From NCBI RefSeq assembly GCF_029227915.1, contig NC_079888.1:10957001-11021000 (forward strand): a stretch of DNA of 64,000 nt. The letters are read 5' to 3'. The position numbers and the translations under genes are program-made. The stretch is from Hydractinia symbiolongicarpus (lineage: Eukaryota; Cnidaria; Hydrozoa; Anthoathecata; Hydractiniidae). This document shows, one piece after another, positions 26,090 through 35,659 of this stretch. Within the stretch, counting starts at the first letter, position 1, and each line of letters starts with the position of its first letter. The notes under the pieces are model-generated. The model made no database searches, was not told the origin of the DNA, and worked only from the letters and a program-made list of their open reading frames with translations.

Positions 26090-26800
26090 GAGCGTATTTT
26101 CCTGTAGCACACTGTAGTGAGGCTCATCAATGTCTGTTGTCGAGTGTAGCAAGTCCTTTCTTTCCTTGTAGTACAATGTAGTAAAGCGTAATTTTTCGTA
26201 GCGATGTGTAGCAGTACGTTATTTTCTGTAGCAGGCCGTAGTAGAACGTATTTCTTTGTAGTAGAGCGTAGTAGCCTGTAGTGGCATGTAGTAGAGTGTA
26301 GTAGCCTGCAGTAGAGCATAGTAGAGCGTATTTCTCTGTGGTACAGTGTAGTAGCCTGTAGTAGAGTGTAGTAGCTTGTAGTAGGGTGTAGTAGAGCGTA
26401 TTTTTCTGTAGTAGTGTATTTCTCTGTAGTAGAGCGTATTTCTCTGTAGTAGAGTGTAGTAACCTGTAGTAGAGTGTAGTAGCCTGTAGTACAGCGTAGT
26501 AGAATGTATTTCTTTGTAGTAAAGCGTATTACTCTGTAGTAGAGTGTAGTAGCCTGTAGTAGAGTATAGTAGCTTGTAGTAGAGCGTAGTAGAATGTATT
26601 TCTCTGTAGTAAAGCGTATTTCTCTGTAGTAGAGTGTAGTAGCCTGTAGTAGACTGTAGTAGCTTGTAGTAGAGCGTAGGTCTCTCTAGTAGAGCGCAGT
26701 TCTCTGTAGTAGAGTGTAGTAGCCTGTAGTAGAGCGTAGTGCTCTATAATAGAGAGTAGTACGCTGAAGTAGTGCGTAGTAGCCTGTAGTAGAGCGCAAC
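26090..26800. repeat. GTAGTAGAG minisatellite array
   Basis: About 700 bp built from degenerate GTAGTAGAGYGTAGTAGCCT and TATTTCTCTGTAGTAGAG units in higher-order mixtures. An apparent minus-strand ORF over the right flank of Tyr/Leu/Ala/Thr repeats is only the array translated. There are no unique spacers, so this is not a CRISPR-like structure. Confidence 0.9.
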
Positions 26801-27082
26801 ATAGGCATCCACATTTAGAATGTGACTAAAAAGCCAATTGCAATTCATCACTATACAAACTCTATTTACAAGAAAAATATTTATTCACAGAGCACTATGG
26901 TTAAGAACCGCAGGGTCTTACAGCAGTTAAACTTCATACAAATAGTTTCAAAAAATATTCTAACTTTTCAGTTAAAGTGAACTGGGGAAAACGGCGTTCA
27001 AATGACTACCATCGCCATAATGGTCTCGCACTATATACTTCTCTATCGCCGTAAAGTAAATTATTTATTTCGGTTGTGGTCA

Positions 27083-27337
27083 TCATCTTATTAGAAATCT
27101 TGGTTGCTGTGCTACTGAATTTGTTGTACTATGAGATGCGGACGTTGGGTTTGATACCTTATACTGATTTTTAAAATACTTGATAACAGTTTCAGTATTA
27201 CTCGAATTCTCGAATTCGTACACCATAGTGGTTTGAGCGTACCGCTTGTGATTGTATCTCCCAATAACCTTTTGCTCGTTCAGATTTCTATTACGATCAC
27301 GTTCTTCACCAGTTATAACATTTCTAATGACACCCAT
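27083..27337 (-). CDS. Unassigned 84-residue ORF at the left end of the virus block
   Basis: Opens with MGVIRNVITG from an ATG. It contains a basic and polar N-terminal half and a Ser/Thr/Asn-rich tail. There is no motif I can assign. It is co-oriented with and downstream of the PPPY protein, so it may be the last gene of the element. It could also be chance. Confidence 0.35.
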   Translation of the reverse strand: MGVIRNVITGEERDRNRNLNEQKVIGRYNHKRYAQTTMVYEFENSSNTETVIKYFKNQYKVSNPTSASHSTTNSVAQQPRFLIR

Positions 27338-27422
27338 ACCGACAGAATACGAATAAAAAAGTGATATAGTTTACGGCATACAGATTAATATATATATTTC
27401 GTAAAACAAATTAGCAAAAAAA

Positions 27423-27719
27423 TTAAATTTTGTTTATAAGTTGACTGAGTAGCGGCATAGCCATTTGTCCACCAAGAATTAACGGGACAATTCCACCTCT
27501 TTGTGATCTAACTTTTGCTGCTCTGCTCTGTTATGCGTTAATCAATTTATCGATCAATCCTGGTGCATGACTTTTCAATAGTCACAAAGCGAGTGGAGTT
27601 TTAGCGCTTGCAGAGATCTTATCTAAAATGTTTCCCCCATACTGTCTTCGGCGGTAAGTCCTTCGTCGTCTACCTCCCCACTGTTTCTTGTAAGGCGGTG
27701 GAAGACGTATTTTGGTCAT
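27423..27719 (-). pseudogene. Arginine-rich small protein with PPPY motif (core/minor-capsid candidate)
   Basis: An ATG at 27719 opens MTKIRLPPPYKKQWGG, then RRRRTYRRRQYGGN; the frame closes at 27582 after 45 residues. Beyond a frame change the same strand reads on with RSQRGGIVPLILGGQM and ends at 27423. The layout is a basic head and a hydrophobic tail introduced by R-G-G. It is reminiscent of the small basic core protein of adenoviruses and adintoviruses, which binds DNA inside the virion. PPPY is a PPxY late-domain type motif (Nedd4-family ubiquitin ligase binding). The frame change marks it as broken. Assignment is by layout only. Confidence 0.4.
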
Positions 27720-27743
27720 TACATACACACTTATTCAACCGGT

Positions 27744-28034
27744 CTAAATGAACAAATGATTGTTTTTTTCTAATATATTTAAAGTTGTTTTTTTATAATC
27801 TGCTGGTAGACTTCCGCTGTTGCGCAAGTCTTGCATTTGTTCTTTCAACAGTTGACTATCTGGAGCCCTCATTTGCCTCTGGCTAGGTTCCTTCGTCCTC
27901 TTTCTCAAATTGATCCATTTGTTGGAAATGCAAAGTATCCTTTTATCATTGTTGTTGTATTGCGCTGCTGAAAATGTTACCACTTCGCCGTTGCGTTCTG
28001 TAAATCTCTTCTCGAACGAGGCATCGTTATACAA
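27744..28034 (-). CDS. Unassigned ORF, about 96 codons, virus block
   Basis: An open frame with no ATG near its beginning (the first codon shown is TTG), so it may be the 3' part of a gene or a broken copy. It contains NKWINLRKRTKEPSQRQMR, a basic patch, and a polar C-terminus. It lies between the capsid candidate and the PPPY protein. No family recognised. Confidence 0.35.
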   Translation of the reverse strand: MYNDASFEKRFTERNGEVVTFSAAQYNNNDKRILCISNKWINLRKRTKEPSQRQMRAPDSQLLKEQMQDLRNSGSLPADYKKTTLNILEKNNHLFI

Positions 28035-28079
28035 TGTGTGTTAAACCACGTGCTATATGCAACTGATAGATAAAAAGTG

Positions 28080-29447
28080 TTACATCACTGTTTTAGCTGT
28101 GTCGGGCTCTAGCTGAAATATCAAGTTGTTTACGTCACAAATCATACGATTAAACAGGGTGTACCATACAACCAGTGTGTGATTAGATCCCAACGCATTT
28201 CGCAGTGTCATAAAAAGACGAAGGTGATTGTTGTTTATCGGCAGTGGTTCACTTGTGATGCGTTTGTCGACTGGAAGGACAACAACAAATAGTCCATTGC
28301 AATTGTTGTCTCCGTAATACTCAGCGAATGTTTGACTTTCATAGCGGGTTAAGTCTATATTACTATGCACACCCAGATTGCTTTGGACAGCTATTTTAGT
28401 TGGTAATCCCAATGCAAAATTACGAGCGGTTAGGTATTGGCTTCTTTTATCTTTCGAATCATCCATGTCGAGTTCCACGTTAGAACTGTTGTTTTGCTTA
28501 TCCCTTACATCGTAAATTGTTAGTTTCTTGATGTTTTGTGGTGATGCCTATTTACCACTAACATCCCAATGACTAACGTGTTCTAATTGTTGTCTATCTA
28601 CGAGTCCCAAGATTATTTGCTGTGGCTGCTGTATGTTTTGTAAAGTTTTGTTAACTTGTGTTGTCGTTCCGTCTATGGGAAACAACTGGTGGATGCATTT
28701 CATCCCGGAATAAGCCGTCTGCAGTGGCTTTTCTATGTTCGTAACATCTATTAATTCTTTGTACTCCATTGCCAATGTATAATCTATGTAATGTAATTCA
28801 GGCTGCTCAACATGAACGATTTTCAGAAGTTCTGCTTTTCGGGCGTTATCAGAATTGGTCCATTTGGCCTTTTTACCTGATAATTCAAACAATTCGCGAG
28901 TATTTACGTTCAACAAAAGTTCAAATTTCACATTTACCAAGATCGTCTAAACGGTACAAAGGTACGTAAAACTCAAAACAATCTCGAAACAGATCTGAGT
29001 AACTTGTTAGACCATTTTCCGTATTATGGTCAGTATCGCCGTCTGTTGTTCCAATAAAATCTCTTCTACCTCTGTTTCCGTTGTTTCCGGCATGCTTTGT
29101 GTTGGCATTGTTTAACGCATCAGCTTTGATCATGAACTTTATCATAATATCCTTCAGACGTAGAGAGTTGGATGAGGTGATTTTGAAACGAACCACCCTG
29201 TTCGTATCTTGATTGATTTTGACCCATTTGTCCTCTTGTGATGCAAGAATGTTTTGATAACCAGGCTCTTTTGTTGAGAGATCAATGCTTCTTGCAACTT
29301 CCTACGTTTTTTGTTGGATGGGCCACCCAATACTTCTTCAGATGTCAAAAGATTTCTTATTTGGCCTTCTGGAGAATAGGAACCCAAAAGTGGATTTTCA
29401 TCGGGCTCATCTAAATCGTGCATGAAATTCACCTGTGACATTGCCAT
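28080..29447 (-). pseudogene. Probable major capsid protein, frameshifted
   Basis: About 455 codons in three frames: 29447 to about 29180, about 29196 to 28946, and 28940 to 28080 with one in-frame TAG at 28548-28550. The start MAMSQVNFMHDLDEPDENPL is an ATG. The C-terminal block is in the style of double-jelly-roll capsid proteins of Polintons. A polar stretch (QTFAEYYGDNNC) leads to a hydrophobic strand (GLFVVVLPVD), then a strand (LRLFMTLRNAL) and a final HTLVVWYTLFNRMICDVN-type strand. Family identification is by pattern, not alignment, so it is moderate. A 1-bp change near 28940 and another near 29190 break the frame. Confidence 0.45.
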
Positions 29448-29545
29448 GATCGTCTCTACTCGAAGTTTGAAAAAGAATTAAACAACTTGTTTAAAAATAT
29501 CATTATATTTACATTTAACAACAAAACCCTAGTAGCGTTTAAAAA

Positions 29546-30073
29546 TCATGTTTGTAGCTCTTCGTCTGTGTATGGGTACTTGGGTACTGGGTATTGCATC
29601 GTCTTTTTACTATGAAACTGAGGTTGATACATTTGTGCTTGGTCATAGGCACCATATGAATGATATGCTGGTAAAGGACTAGGTAATGCATTGCGTCGTT
29701 TAATAGCTTTCATTTCTTGAAGTACATTGTTAACTTGTACTTCTAGTTTAGCTATACGTTCTAGAAAAGATGAATCAACGGAATTATTGTTAACTGCAGG
29801 CGCCATATTTTGTTTTTGCTTTAGGTCTCGTATTTCGCTCAACAAGAGGCTTAAGTTTGGGTCGGTGGTTTGTTGATGGTTATTTTGAGGCTGATTCGAA
29901 GCTTGCATTTTTTTTAACACTCTTTGGTATTGATCGAGTTTGTCTTGCTGTGCTTTTAATTGATGCTGTTGTTGAAGCTGGTTTTGTTCTTTTATTTTCT
30001 CACTGGCTTGTTCATTTTGATGTTGCTTTTCTTCTAACAGTTTATGATAATATTCAGTACTTAATGTAGACAT
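29546..30073 (-). CDS. Gln-rich coiled-coil protein, virus block
   Basis: A 175-residue frame from ATG 30073 (MSTLSTEYYHKLL). Its start overlaps the stop of the upstream gene (30054-30056) by 20 bases, a compact arrangement typical of viruses. Residues 12-60 are Gln/Glu/Lys-rich (QLQQQHQLKAQQDKLDQYQR) and should form a coiled coil. A second heptad-like segment (SSFLERIAKLEVQVNNVLQE) follows near residue 100, and the tail is Tyr/Pro/Gln-rich. No enzymatic motif. A structural or scaffolding role is plausible, but this is inference. The frame is intact. Confidence 0.5.
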   Translation of the reverse strand: MSTLSTEYYHKLLEEKQHQNEQASEKIKEQNQLQQQHQLKAQQDKLDQYQRVLKKMQASNQPQNNHQQTTDPNLSLLLSEIRDLKQKQNMAPAVNNNSVDSSFLERIAKLEVQVNNVLQEMKAIKRRNALPSPLPAYHSYGAYDQAQMYQPQFHSKKTMQYPVPKYPYTDEELQT

Positions 30074-30747
30074 GTTCAACGTCCAAGTTGTAAGTGATGA
30101 CAAAGTTACTATTTTTGAATTCAAGTCTTTTAAAATCTTCACCGAGAATGGATATAGTGAATTGTTTCAAATCACTTAGGGATTCCAATTCCATATATCG
30201 TCCCTCGTGGGCAGTCTCAGTAATTCCATCAGGCGCAAAACCCAGACTGACTACCTTATTGATAGTTTGGTTTTCTTTTATGTCTTTGCTCTGAAAATTA
30301 ATGATACCAATAATTGTATGACTTATTCCATTACTTCAAAATGAGGCACTATTGTTGGCTAAGGATGAGTGAATAAATGCTAAGTTATTATCTTCATAAC
30401 CTTTAATTGCAGACGGTATTAGGGCTCTGGTCAGTCTGACGTAATAAACACCTTTGTATCTTGTATTATTTTCTAATTCTGGTATTAACAAGCTGTCCTG
30501 CATTTCTTCGAGCTCTGATGTGATTATTCTGTATTCATTTGCTGTAAGTGTCATGAGCAGTATTGAGGATGATAGTTTTTCTGCGAACAGTCGCCCCAGA
30601 CATTCTTCCGTGTTGTCTTACAACCTCCGAAAGGTCGAGCAGCATTGAGCGAAATGGTAAGTCAAAAGGTTTTTGGCTCTTATCAAAAGCTGTATTCAAC
30701 TTGTTTACACCGCCTAATCGAGTAAATCGAAATGAAGTGTTACGCAA
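30054..30747 (-). pseudogene. Possible minor-capsid or penton-type protein, broken
   Basis: Two overlapping frames (30747-30535 and 30554-30336) connect through a frame change. The second continues past an in-frame TGA at 30336-30338 to a stop at 30054. Segments include RNTSFRFTRLGGVNKLNTAF, YKGVYYVRLTRALIPSAIKG, TIIGIINFQSKD and NSNFVITYNLDVEHVYI. The alternating short hydrophobic strands suggest a beta-rich structural protein. Nothing more specific can be claimed. It is adjacent to the Gln-rich and capsid genes, consistent with a virion-gene cluster. Confidence 0.35.
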
Positions 30748-31775
30748 TCTCGTTGGTACCAGTTCAGTATAATCACTTTCATTTGAGGTGATAAATTTAT
30801 AATACTTGTGTTTTTCTTTGAGTGGCCATACTTCGTGATGTTTTCGTAGCGTGAATTGACCAACGTAAGTAATAATTCAGCATTATGGAGATAGTTTGTG
30901 TTGAATTCTTGAACAAGGTCTTCGATAAACATCGGGAAAAGTTTAAGGGCTCCCGGGGACGCAATTGTATTTCCATATTTGTCATAAACTACACCACCAG
31001 TGGGAATGGATGTATTACTCTGGTATGATTTAAACATTGTGGTATTGATACTGCTAAGGGATTGAAGGGCCGTTTGTGGTTGTTGTTTAAAACTTGCACT
31101 TGTAACTTGCGTCAAAGATACTTTGCTTAATAATTGATTGGTCGGTAGGTAAAACGGAATTAGTTTTTTGTAGAAAACATCTGCGTCATCAGAAGAAATG
31201 ATATTGTTAGCCGACAAAAGTTTTGATATTTTTTCTATTCCCATTTTTAGGATAATCTCTGTATATGTTTGCGTGAAACGGACAGGTATTGAGAAATCAT
31301 TCTCAGTGTATTGAATGTTGATCGACATATTGGATAATGTTTTCGTTGAGCCAATATTTTTAGCCTGCAGAATAGATTTCATATCCGTGTGGAAGTAAGT
31401 TGGATATGTAAGAGCTTTACTGACTGTTGATTTGTGCCATCGAATATAGACGTGTCTTGAAATTGTGAAAACAGATGGGGACGTACTCCCATCATAAATC
31501 CCCCAAAATAGTATCAAAATTCTGAAGTATAACTCGCTTTCGACCGATACAAAGTGATGGTAATCATTAGTGCCAGTACCGTCGTGAGCTGAATCTCCAG
31601 AGAAAAGGAAACACGCTCCCATTTGAAAAAGCCCTTGACGAGGCTGTGCCTTGTTAAACTCATTGCAGTACTCTTGAAGGTTTGCAAATAAAGGTGAAAT
31701 TTGCTTGTTTGATACGCTTTGAATAATAGTTTCATTTAGGCTCTCAATATCGTTGTAAGTAAATGGTATGTTCAA
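30714..31775 (-). CDS. Long unassigned ORF, 353 codons, virus block
   Basis: The longest intact frame in the virus block after frame loss elsewhere. The first codon here is TTG and the frame is open upstream to about 31850. Codons before that (SFAEDVLYDIINTNAQTDKM near 31950) look like the same protein in another frame. Notable segments are GACFLFSGDSAHDGTGTNDY, SELYFRILILFWGIYDG and FSIPVRFTQTYTEI. Its last 35 codons overlap a different frame that better matches a continuing protein, so the true end is probably a frameshift into the 30054-30747 gene. No family was recognised. A large structural protein is one possibility. Confidence 0.4.
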   Translation of the reverse strand: MNIPFTYNDIESLNETIIQSVSNKQISPLFANLQEYCNEFNKAQPRQGLFQMGACFLFSGDSAHDGTGTNDYHHFVSVESELYFRILILFWGIYDGSTSPSVFTISRHVYIRWHKSTVSKALTYPTYFHTDMKSILQAKNIGSTKTLSNMSINIQYTENDFSIPVRFTQTYTEIILKMGIEKISKLLSANNIISSDDADVFYKKLIPFYLPTNQLLSKVSLTQVTSASFKQQPQTALQSLSSINTTMFKSYQSNTSIPTGGVVYDKYGNTIASPGALKLFPMFIEDLVQEFNTNYLHNAELLLTLVNSRYENITKYGHSKKNTSIINLSPQMKVIILNWYQRDCVTLHFDLLD

Positions 31776-32098
31776 AAAAAACTTTTCAAAACCGAGAAAG
31801 ACTTCGCGAAAGCCGTAAAGTGAAGAAGATGCTGTACTTAAGTTTTTTTGTATTACTAATCAAATCAAAGTCACATGTTCCCTCTTTGGAAATTCGCATC
31901 TTATCCGTTTGAGCATTTGTATTGATTATATCGTAAAGAACATCTTCAGCGAATGATCGATCTTAAAACGCCTTATATCCGTGGTTTCCAAGCGACACTT
32001 TTGCCCTTACTATCTAGTAGTGATATTTTAGTTTATGTGACTATTAACACGAAATGGCAATACCGATATACTTAAGACATCATCAACCTTTTTAGTCG

Positions 32099-33645
32099 TT
32101 AGCAATGGCGTCCATTTCTTGCTCTATGCTTTATTGGTTTAATAGCAGCTTCAAATTGTTCAGTAGTTGTAACTTTCATGGGGGCGCCAAGGTATGATAT
32201 TCGTAAATAGCCGGCTGAATTAAATCGTTCAAAAAAGTGTTCGTCATCCTGAGATAGATTTACACGCCAATCATTTGCCCATGGATCTTTGGGGTTATCA
32301 GTAGATATGGACTTAAAGAAGTGTGTTCTACGCCTGTGTGTGTAGGAATGAAACCTTTCATCGACCCTGTTTAGCCACTTCTGGTAGTCTTTCATACTCA
32401 ATTGGAAATTTTCTTTTAATGGAATCTACTACTTTTACTAAGTCTGTCTTGGTCTCTAGATATTGCTTTTTCTTGCTCGTTGTATCCACATGTAATTCTT
32501 CTCGATAAAACCAAGCGTTCAATAATCTATTGTTTGACATATCTTTCACTTGATATAACTCAAATGGATTCGGCGGTGGTGATATTGTAACTTTGACAAT
32601 TTGATATCTTTCTTGGCTCAACGCAAATGGAGCTGCTGAGGATTTGAACCAGGGTTGTTCACTCGATGTACCCTCTAAGCGTTTCTTTGATACCCGCACA
32701 ATGTCACCGGTGTTTAGCCTACTAAAGACCTTAAATTTCCTGAACGGTCTTTTATATACTTTTGTAAAATTATAACCTCTAGTCTTTTCCCGATTGGCTT
32801 TTGCAATCATTCTTCACAGTATAACATAGGGTCTTGACTTTCCATTCGGTAATTCTTCGTGCAACTGATCGGGGGTAAAACGGCTCCTGCTATTTATTCG
32901 TTTGTTCAAAAACATTTCTATAAATGGAATAGCTCTTGACCAATCATCCACGTTGTACGAATTTGATGCAATTTCATTTAACATACTCTCATCCCTCATC
33001 ATAGTATTCAGTATAACACGGATATCTCGAATAGCCCTTTCAGCCAAATTTTTTTTGAATTGTTCTAGTGTGGTATAATCTAGCGCTTTGTTTTGCCAGG
33101 ACATTGTGTACTTCACCATTTTGGAACTCTCCACCTTTATCTGCATGTATCTTGTTGTAATGGTTGTCGATTAAGAATGAATCTAGAACTTTAGCCACTG
33201 TAGTACTCTTTTTATTTCTAATGGGTAAGAGGAACTTCTTCCCACTAAACACATCAACACCAACGATGATATATTCATATCTCTTGATCTGATTATCGGG
33301 GTTGTTTAATCTCATCACCATTAAATCCATTTGTATTACATCATTAGGTTCAATAACTCTGTTAGCTGCTGATCGGAATACTTCAATGTTCTTAGGTCTC
33401 AGTCGAGGTTCTTCTAAAACATCACCCTTGTGTTCGGTATATACCTGATACCATATCTGAAACAGCTTGAGATCATCTTCTTTCCTACCTTTAGTACTGC
33501 TCTCATAAGAATTGATCAACTTTTGATCGACAGGTGTTGCCGCCTTCAAAAAATTTTTTAATTCAAAAGAAGAAAAAAATGTTTTTTTCAAATAATCTTT
33601 GGTGCGTAAAAAAAAACTTCTTGGATGTGATAAAAGTGGCGTCAA
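32099..33645 (-). pseudogene. Retroviral-type integrase (rve), frameshifted
   Basis: A DDE-family integrase would join the element's ends to host DNA. In the first frame (33645-33040) a catalytic Asp lies in IQMDLMVM (D107), followed by YEYIIVGVDVFSGKKFLLP. The second Asp is in KIHADKGGEF (D169). The frame then shifts. The next frame (33146-32814) has KKNLAERAIRDIR, where the Glu is the expected catalytic residue. A third frame (32810-32358) holds the C-terminal beta-barrel region (LNTGDIVRVSK, PFELYQVKDM, FYREEL). A fourth piece runs to 32099. This domain order is that of Polinton integrases. At least two frameshifts inactivate it. No N-terminal zinc HHCC is visible. Confidence 0.8.
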
Positions 33646-33744
33646 TACAACGTCTAAATTTTTTCTTGAAAAAAATTTTTTATTTTACATCCATTTTTTT
33701 TAAGTACTTAAATGTTATCAACACAAATGTTTTTTTATTAATGT

Positions 33745-34329
33745 TTATATTCTGAATAGTTGCTCATTTATATTAAAGTTGGTGTCGTTTGCATCGTCAT
33801 TGTCGTCGGGACCATAGGGGGGGGGGGGGGGGGTGTAATTGTCTGAGTCATCAAATCCTTCAACTGATTGATATAGCGATGTAAGTCGTTGATTTTTTGT
33901 TGATTGTCGTAATCTATCTTGTATTGGAGTAGAGGTTTCAAAATATGATACAGCTCTCGAGCTTTCGATGGGGTCAGTGCTGTTAGTTGCATTTGAGATT
34001 GGGACGAGTATTGATGAGATGTTTGGGCTGCTATTGGTAAATGTTGTTGTAGCGTTTGTGACACTATCCGGTGCAACATTGAATTCTGTTTGCTCAATCT
34101 GTCTTTGACTTTCGGATCCTTTGTCGCCGCCCAAAAGATTAAAAAGATCATCATCGCTATCAACAGGAAAGGGTAAAAGGTTTTTCCCTTCTTGACCATA
34201 CTCTTCCCAACTTTCTGGGTCATAGTATTTTGTTGCTTTCGCCCTAGAAAGCTGGACGTGCGGCCTGGGCGGGTCGTTTGTTTCTTCCCTCAAAGGTTTT
34301 ATCGTCGTTGAACGAGAATCCTGAGACAT
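33745..34329 (-). CDS. Disordered acidic protein with PPPPPPY late-domain motif
   Basis: A 194-residue frame from ATG 34329 (MSQDSRSTTI). It overlaps the end of the upstream gene by 86 bases. It is rich in Ser, Thr, Asn and Asp with no predicted fold. Near the C-terminus YTPPPPPPYGPDDNDD contains PPPY. The proline run is encoded by an uninterrupted C homopolymer (about 18 bases of G on the plus strand near 33818). Viral structural proteins that recruit host Nedd4-type ligases or ESCRT often carry such motifs. No other similarity is evident. The frame is intact, although the homopolymer is a likely sequencing or slippage hotspot. Confidence 0.5.
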   Translation of the reverse strand: MSQDSRSTTIKPLREETNDPPRPHVQLSRAKATKYYDPESWEEYGQEGKNLLPFPVDSDDDLFNLLGGDKGSESQRQIEQTEFNVAPDSVTNATTTFTNSSPNISSILVPISNATNSTDPIESSRAVSYFETSTPIQDRLRQSTKNQRLTSLYQSVEGFDDSDNYTPPPPPYGPDDNDDANDTNFNINEQLFRI

Positions 34330-34942
34330 TGTCTTCTTCGTCCTCTTCGTTATCAGTTGTGATAAGAAGCTGTAACCCCCTACCAAACACTTCGGAAAGT
34401 CGAAAGTATTCACTTGAAGATAAATCTTCTAGAAGAGCTTCAATCGAGAAAGTTCCTAACAACTCGAGCATAGAAGGATAAGCAACTGAGCCTACTTTAA
34501 ATTTCTTGCTTCCCTTATAAGTGTAATTGCAATGCATATAAATAGCCAAACTAGCCAATAAAAACACTCGACATATAACTTTCCATCCAATGTGTAAGTG
34601 TTCATGATTGACAAAAAATGTCATCAATTTATGTTCAACTATTCGATGGTATTCGGTATTATTAATCGTACTAGCTATGAAACCATCATCCTCATCCATA
34701 CCCGCAGGTGTCATGTAAAGCAAAAACACAGCTGATAAGTAATCAGTTGCTTGCCGCTGTAGATTCTCATCCTCATTATTGTTTATATGATGCAATAAAA
34801 CAGCTGGATGCCTGAGTATTGAATTAGGCTGAAAACCACTTTTAATAGCGGAGTACTGTCGTTTAAACGATGTGGTTTGATAAAATCTGATTATGTAAGA
34901 TGAAAGAGCACGGCAAATATCTGTATCAATAATCATTAACAT
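34244..34942 (-). CDS. Unassigned 232-residue protein, virus block
   Basis: The ATG at 34942-34940 directly follows the TGA of the upstream gene (TGAATG), so spacing is zero. The middle is helical and hydrophobic (WKVICRVFLLASLAIYMHCN, about residues 115-134), and the C-terminus is acidic (DNEEDEEDN). The frame is intact and ends inside the next gene. No family recognised. The zero spacing and overlap suggest a compact viral transcription unit. Confidence 0.5.
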   Translation of the reverse strand: MLMIIDTDICRALSSYIIRFYQTTSFKRQYSAIKSGFQPNSILRHPAVLLHHINNNEDENLQRQATDYLSAVFLLYMTPAGMDEDDGFIASTINNTEYHRIVEHKLMTFFVNHEHLHIGWKVICRVFLLASLAIYMHCNYTYKGSKKFKVGSVAYPSMLELLGTFSIEALLEDLSSSEYFRLSEVFGRGLQLLITTDNEEDEEDNVSGFSFNDDKTFEGRNKRPAQAARPAF

Positions 34943-35608
34943 TCAACGTAAACCTGTTTGTTCATTTGTCAGTGCCCGCCCAGTCTTGGTGTCAAACGTC
35001 CAAGAACCTTGACATAATTTGTTTAGCTTCTGCGATATTAATAATGGCCTGTTTGTTTCAGCCAACAAGAGTTCCACTGATGAATCGCTCAGTTTTGTTT
35101 TTGGTCGCACAGGTAAATCAAAATCAAAACGCGTTTTGAACGTTGTTGTAAGAAACTTCAAGACAGCAAATGAGGAGAGCTCATAAGCATCATTCATACG
35201 ATGCTTCTTGAACCAATTTGAAAATTGTGCCAGAAAATTGTCGCCCTGTTTGAATGAAACATTGGGTCGCGGTAATGACAATTCCGCAAAAGTAGAATCA
35301 AAACAGTGATTTAAAAACGTGGGTATGTCATCTTTAAAAAAGTATCTTTGTCCGGCTAGTGTTTGATATAAAACTAAAGTTTGATCGATAGTACTTTTTG
35401 CAACTCCTAAGCCAACATTGTAGATATTTTCGATGAAATCCAGTACGGAAGACATGTCAAAATTAGAAATCATATCCCCGACTGTAGCCTGGGATACTTC
35501 ATTTTCGGATAAATATTCAATGCCTGGGACGTATTGTGCTGACGTAGCTTCATAACTGTTTTCAAGTGAGACAACATTATCAAGATTCTTTAAAACATAC
35601 TTATCCAA
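34943..35608 (-). CDS. Unassigned 221-residue protein, virus block
   Basis: The frame runs LDKYVLKNLDNVV to NEQTGLR. No ATG lies at its head; upstream codons stay open to a TAA at 35660-35662 that ends the preceding ORF in the same frame. It may therefore be one protein with the 35660-36115 ORF, cut by a single stop, or a separate gene with a later start. Segments include RYFFKDDIPTFLNHCFDSTF and NFLAQFSNWFKKHRMND. No domain recognised. Confidence 0.45.
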   Translation of the reverse strand: MDKYVLKNLDNVVSLENSYEATSAQYVPGIEYLSENEVSQATVGDMISNFDMSSVLDFIENIYNVGLGVAKSTIDQTLVLYQTLAGQRYFFKDDIPTFLNHCFDSTFAELSLPRPNVSFKQGDNFLAQFSNWFKKHRMNDAYELSSFAVLKFLTTTFKTRFDFDLPVRPKTKLSDSSVELLLAETNRPLLISQKLNKLCQGSWTFDTKTGRALTNEQTGLR

Positions 35609-35659
35609 ACGACCTCTTCTTGTGTCTCCCTTGGACTGGTTTAAGACGACGTTTAGTAC

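Noticed and set aside
25942-26319. A 125-residue minus-strand ORF
   Set aside because: Most of it is the minisatellite and its flank translated; composition is purely repeat-driven.
26090-26800. CRISPR-like repeat pattern
   Set aside because: No unique spacers or regular spacing; units are contiguous and degenerate, in a eukaryotic genome.
30336-30338. In-frame TGA as a selenocysteine or readthrough codon
   Set aside because: The gene is already frameshifted nearby; simple decay explains it, and no supporting RNA structure was recognised.
33768-34223. A 151-residue ORF in another frame
   Set aside because: It lies over the acidic PPPY protein and has composition expected of a shadow frame; the frame starting at 34329 has a better start and motif.
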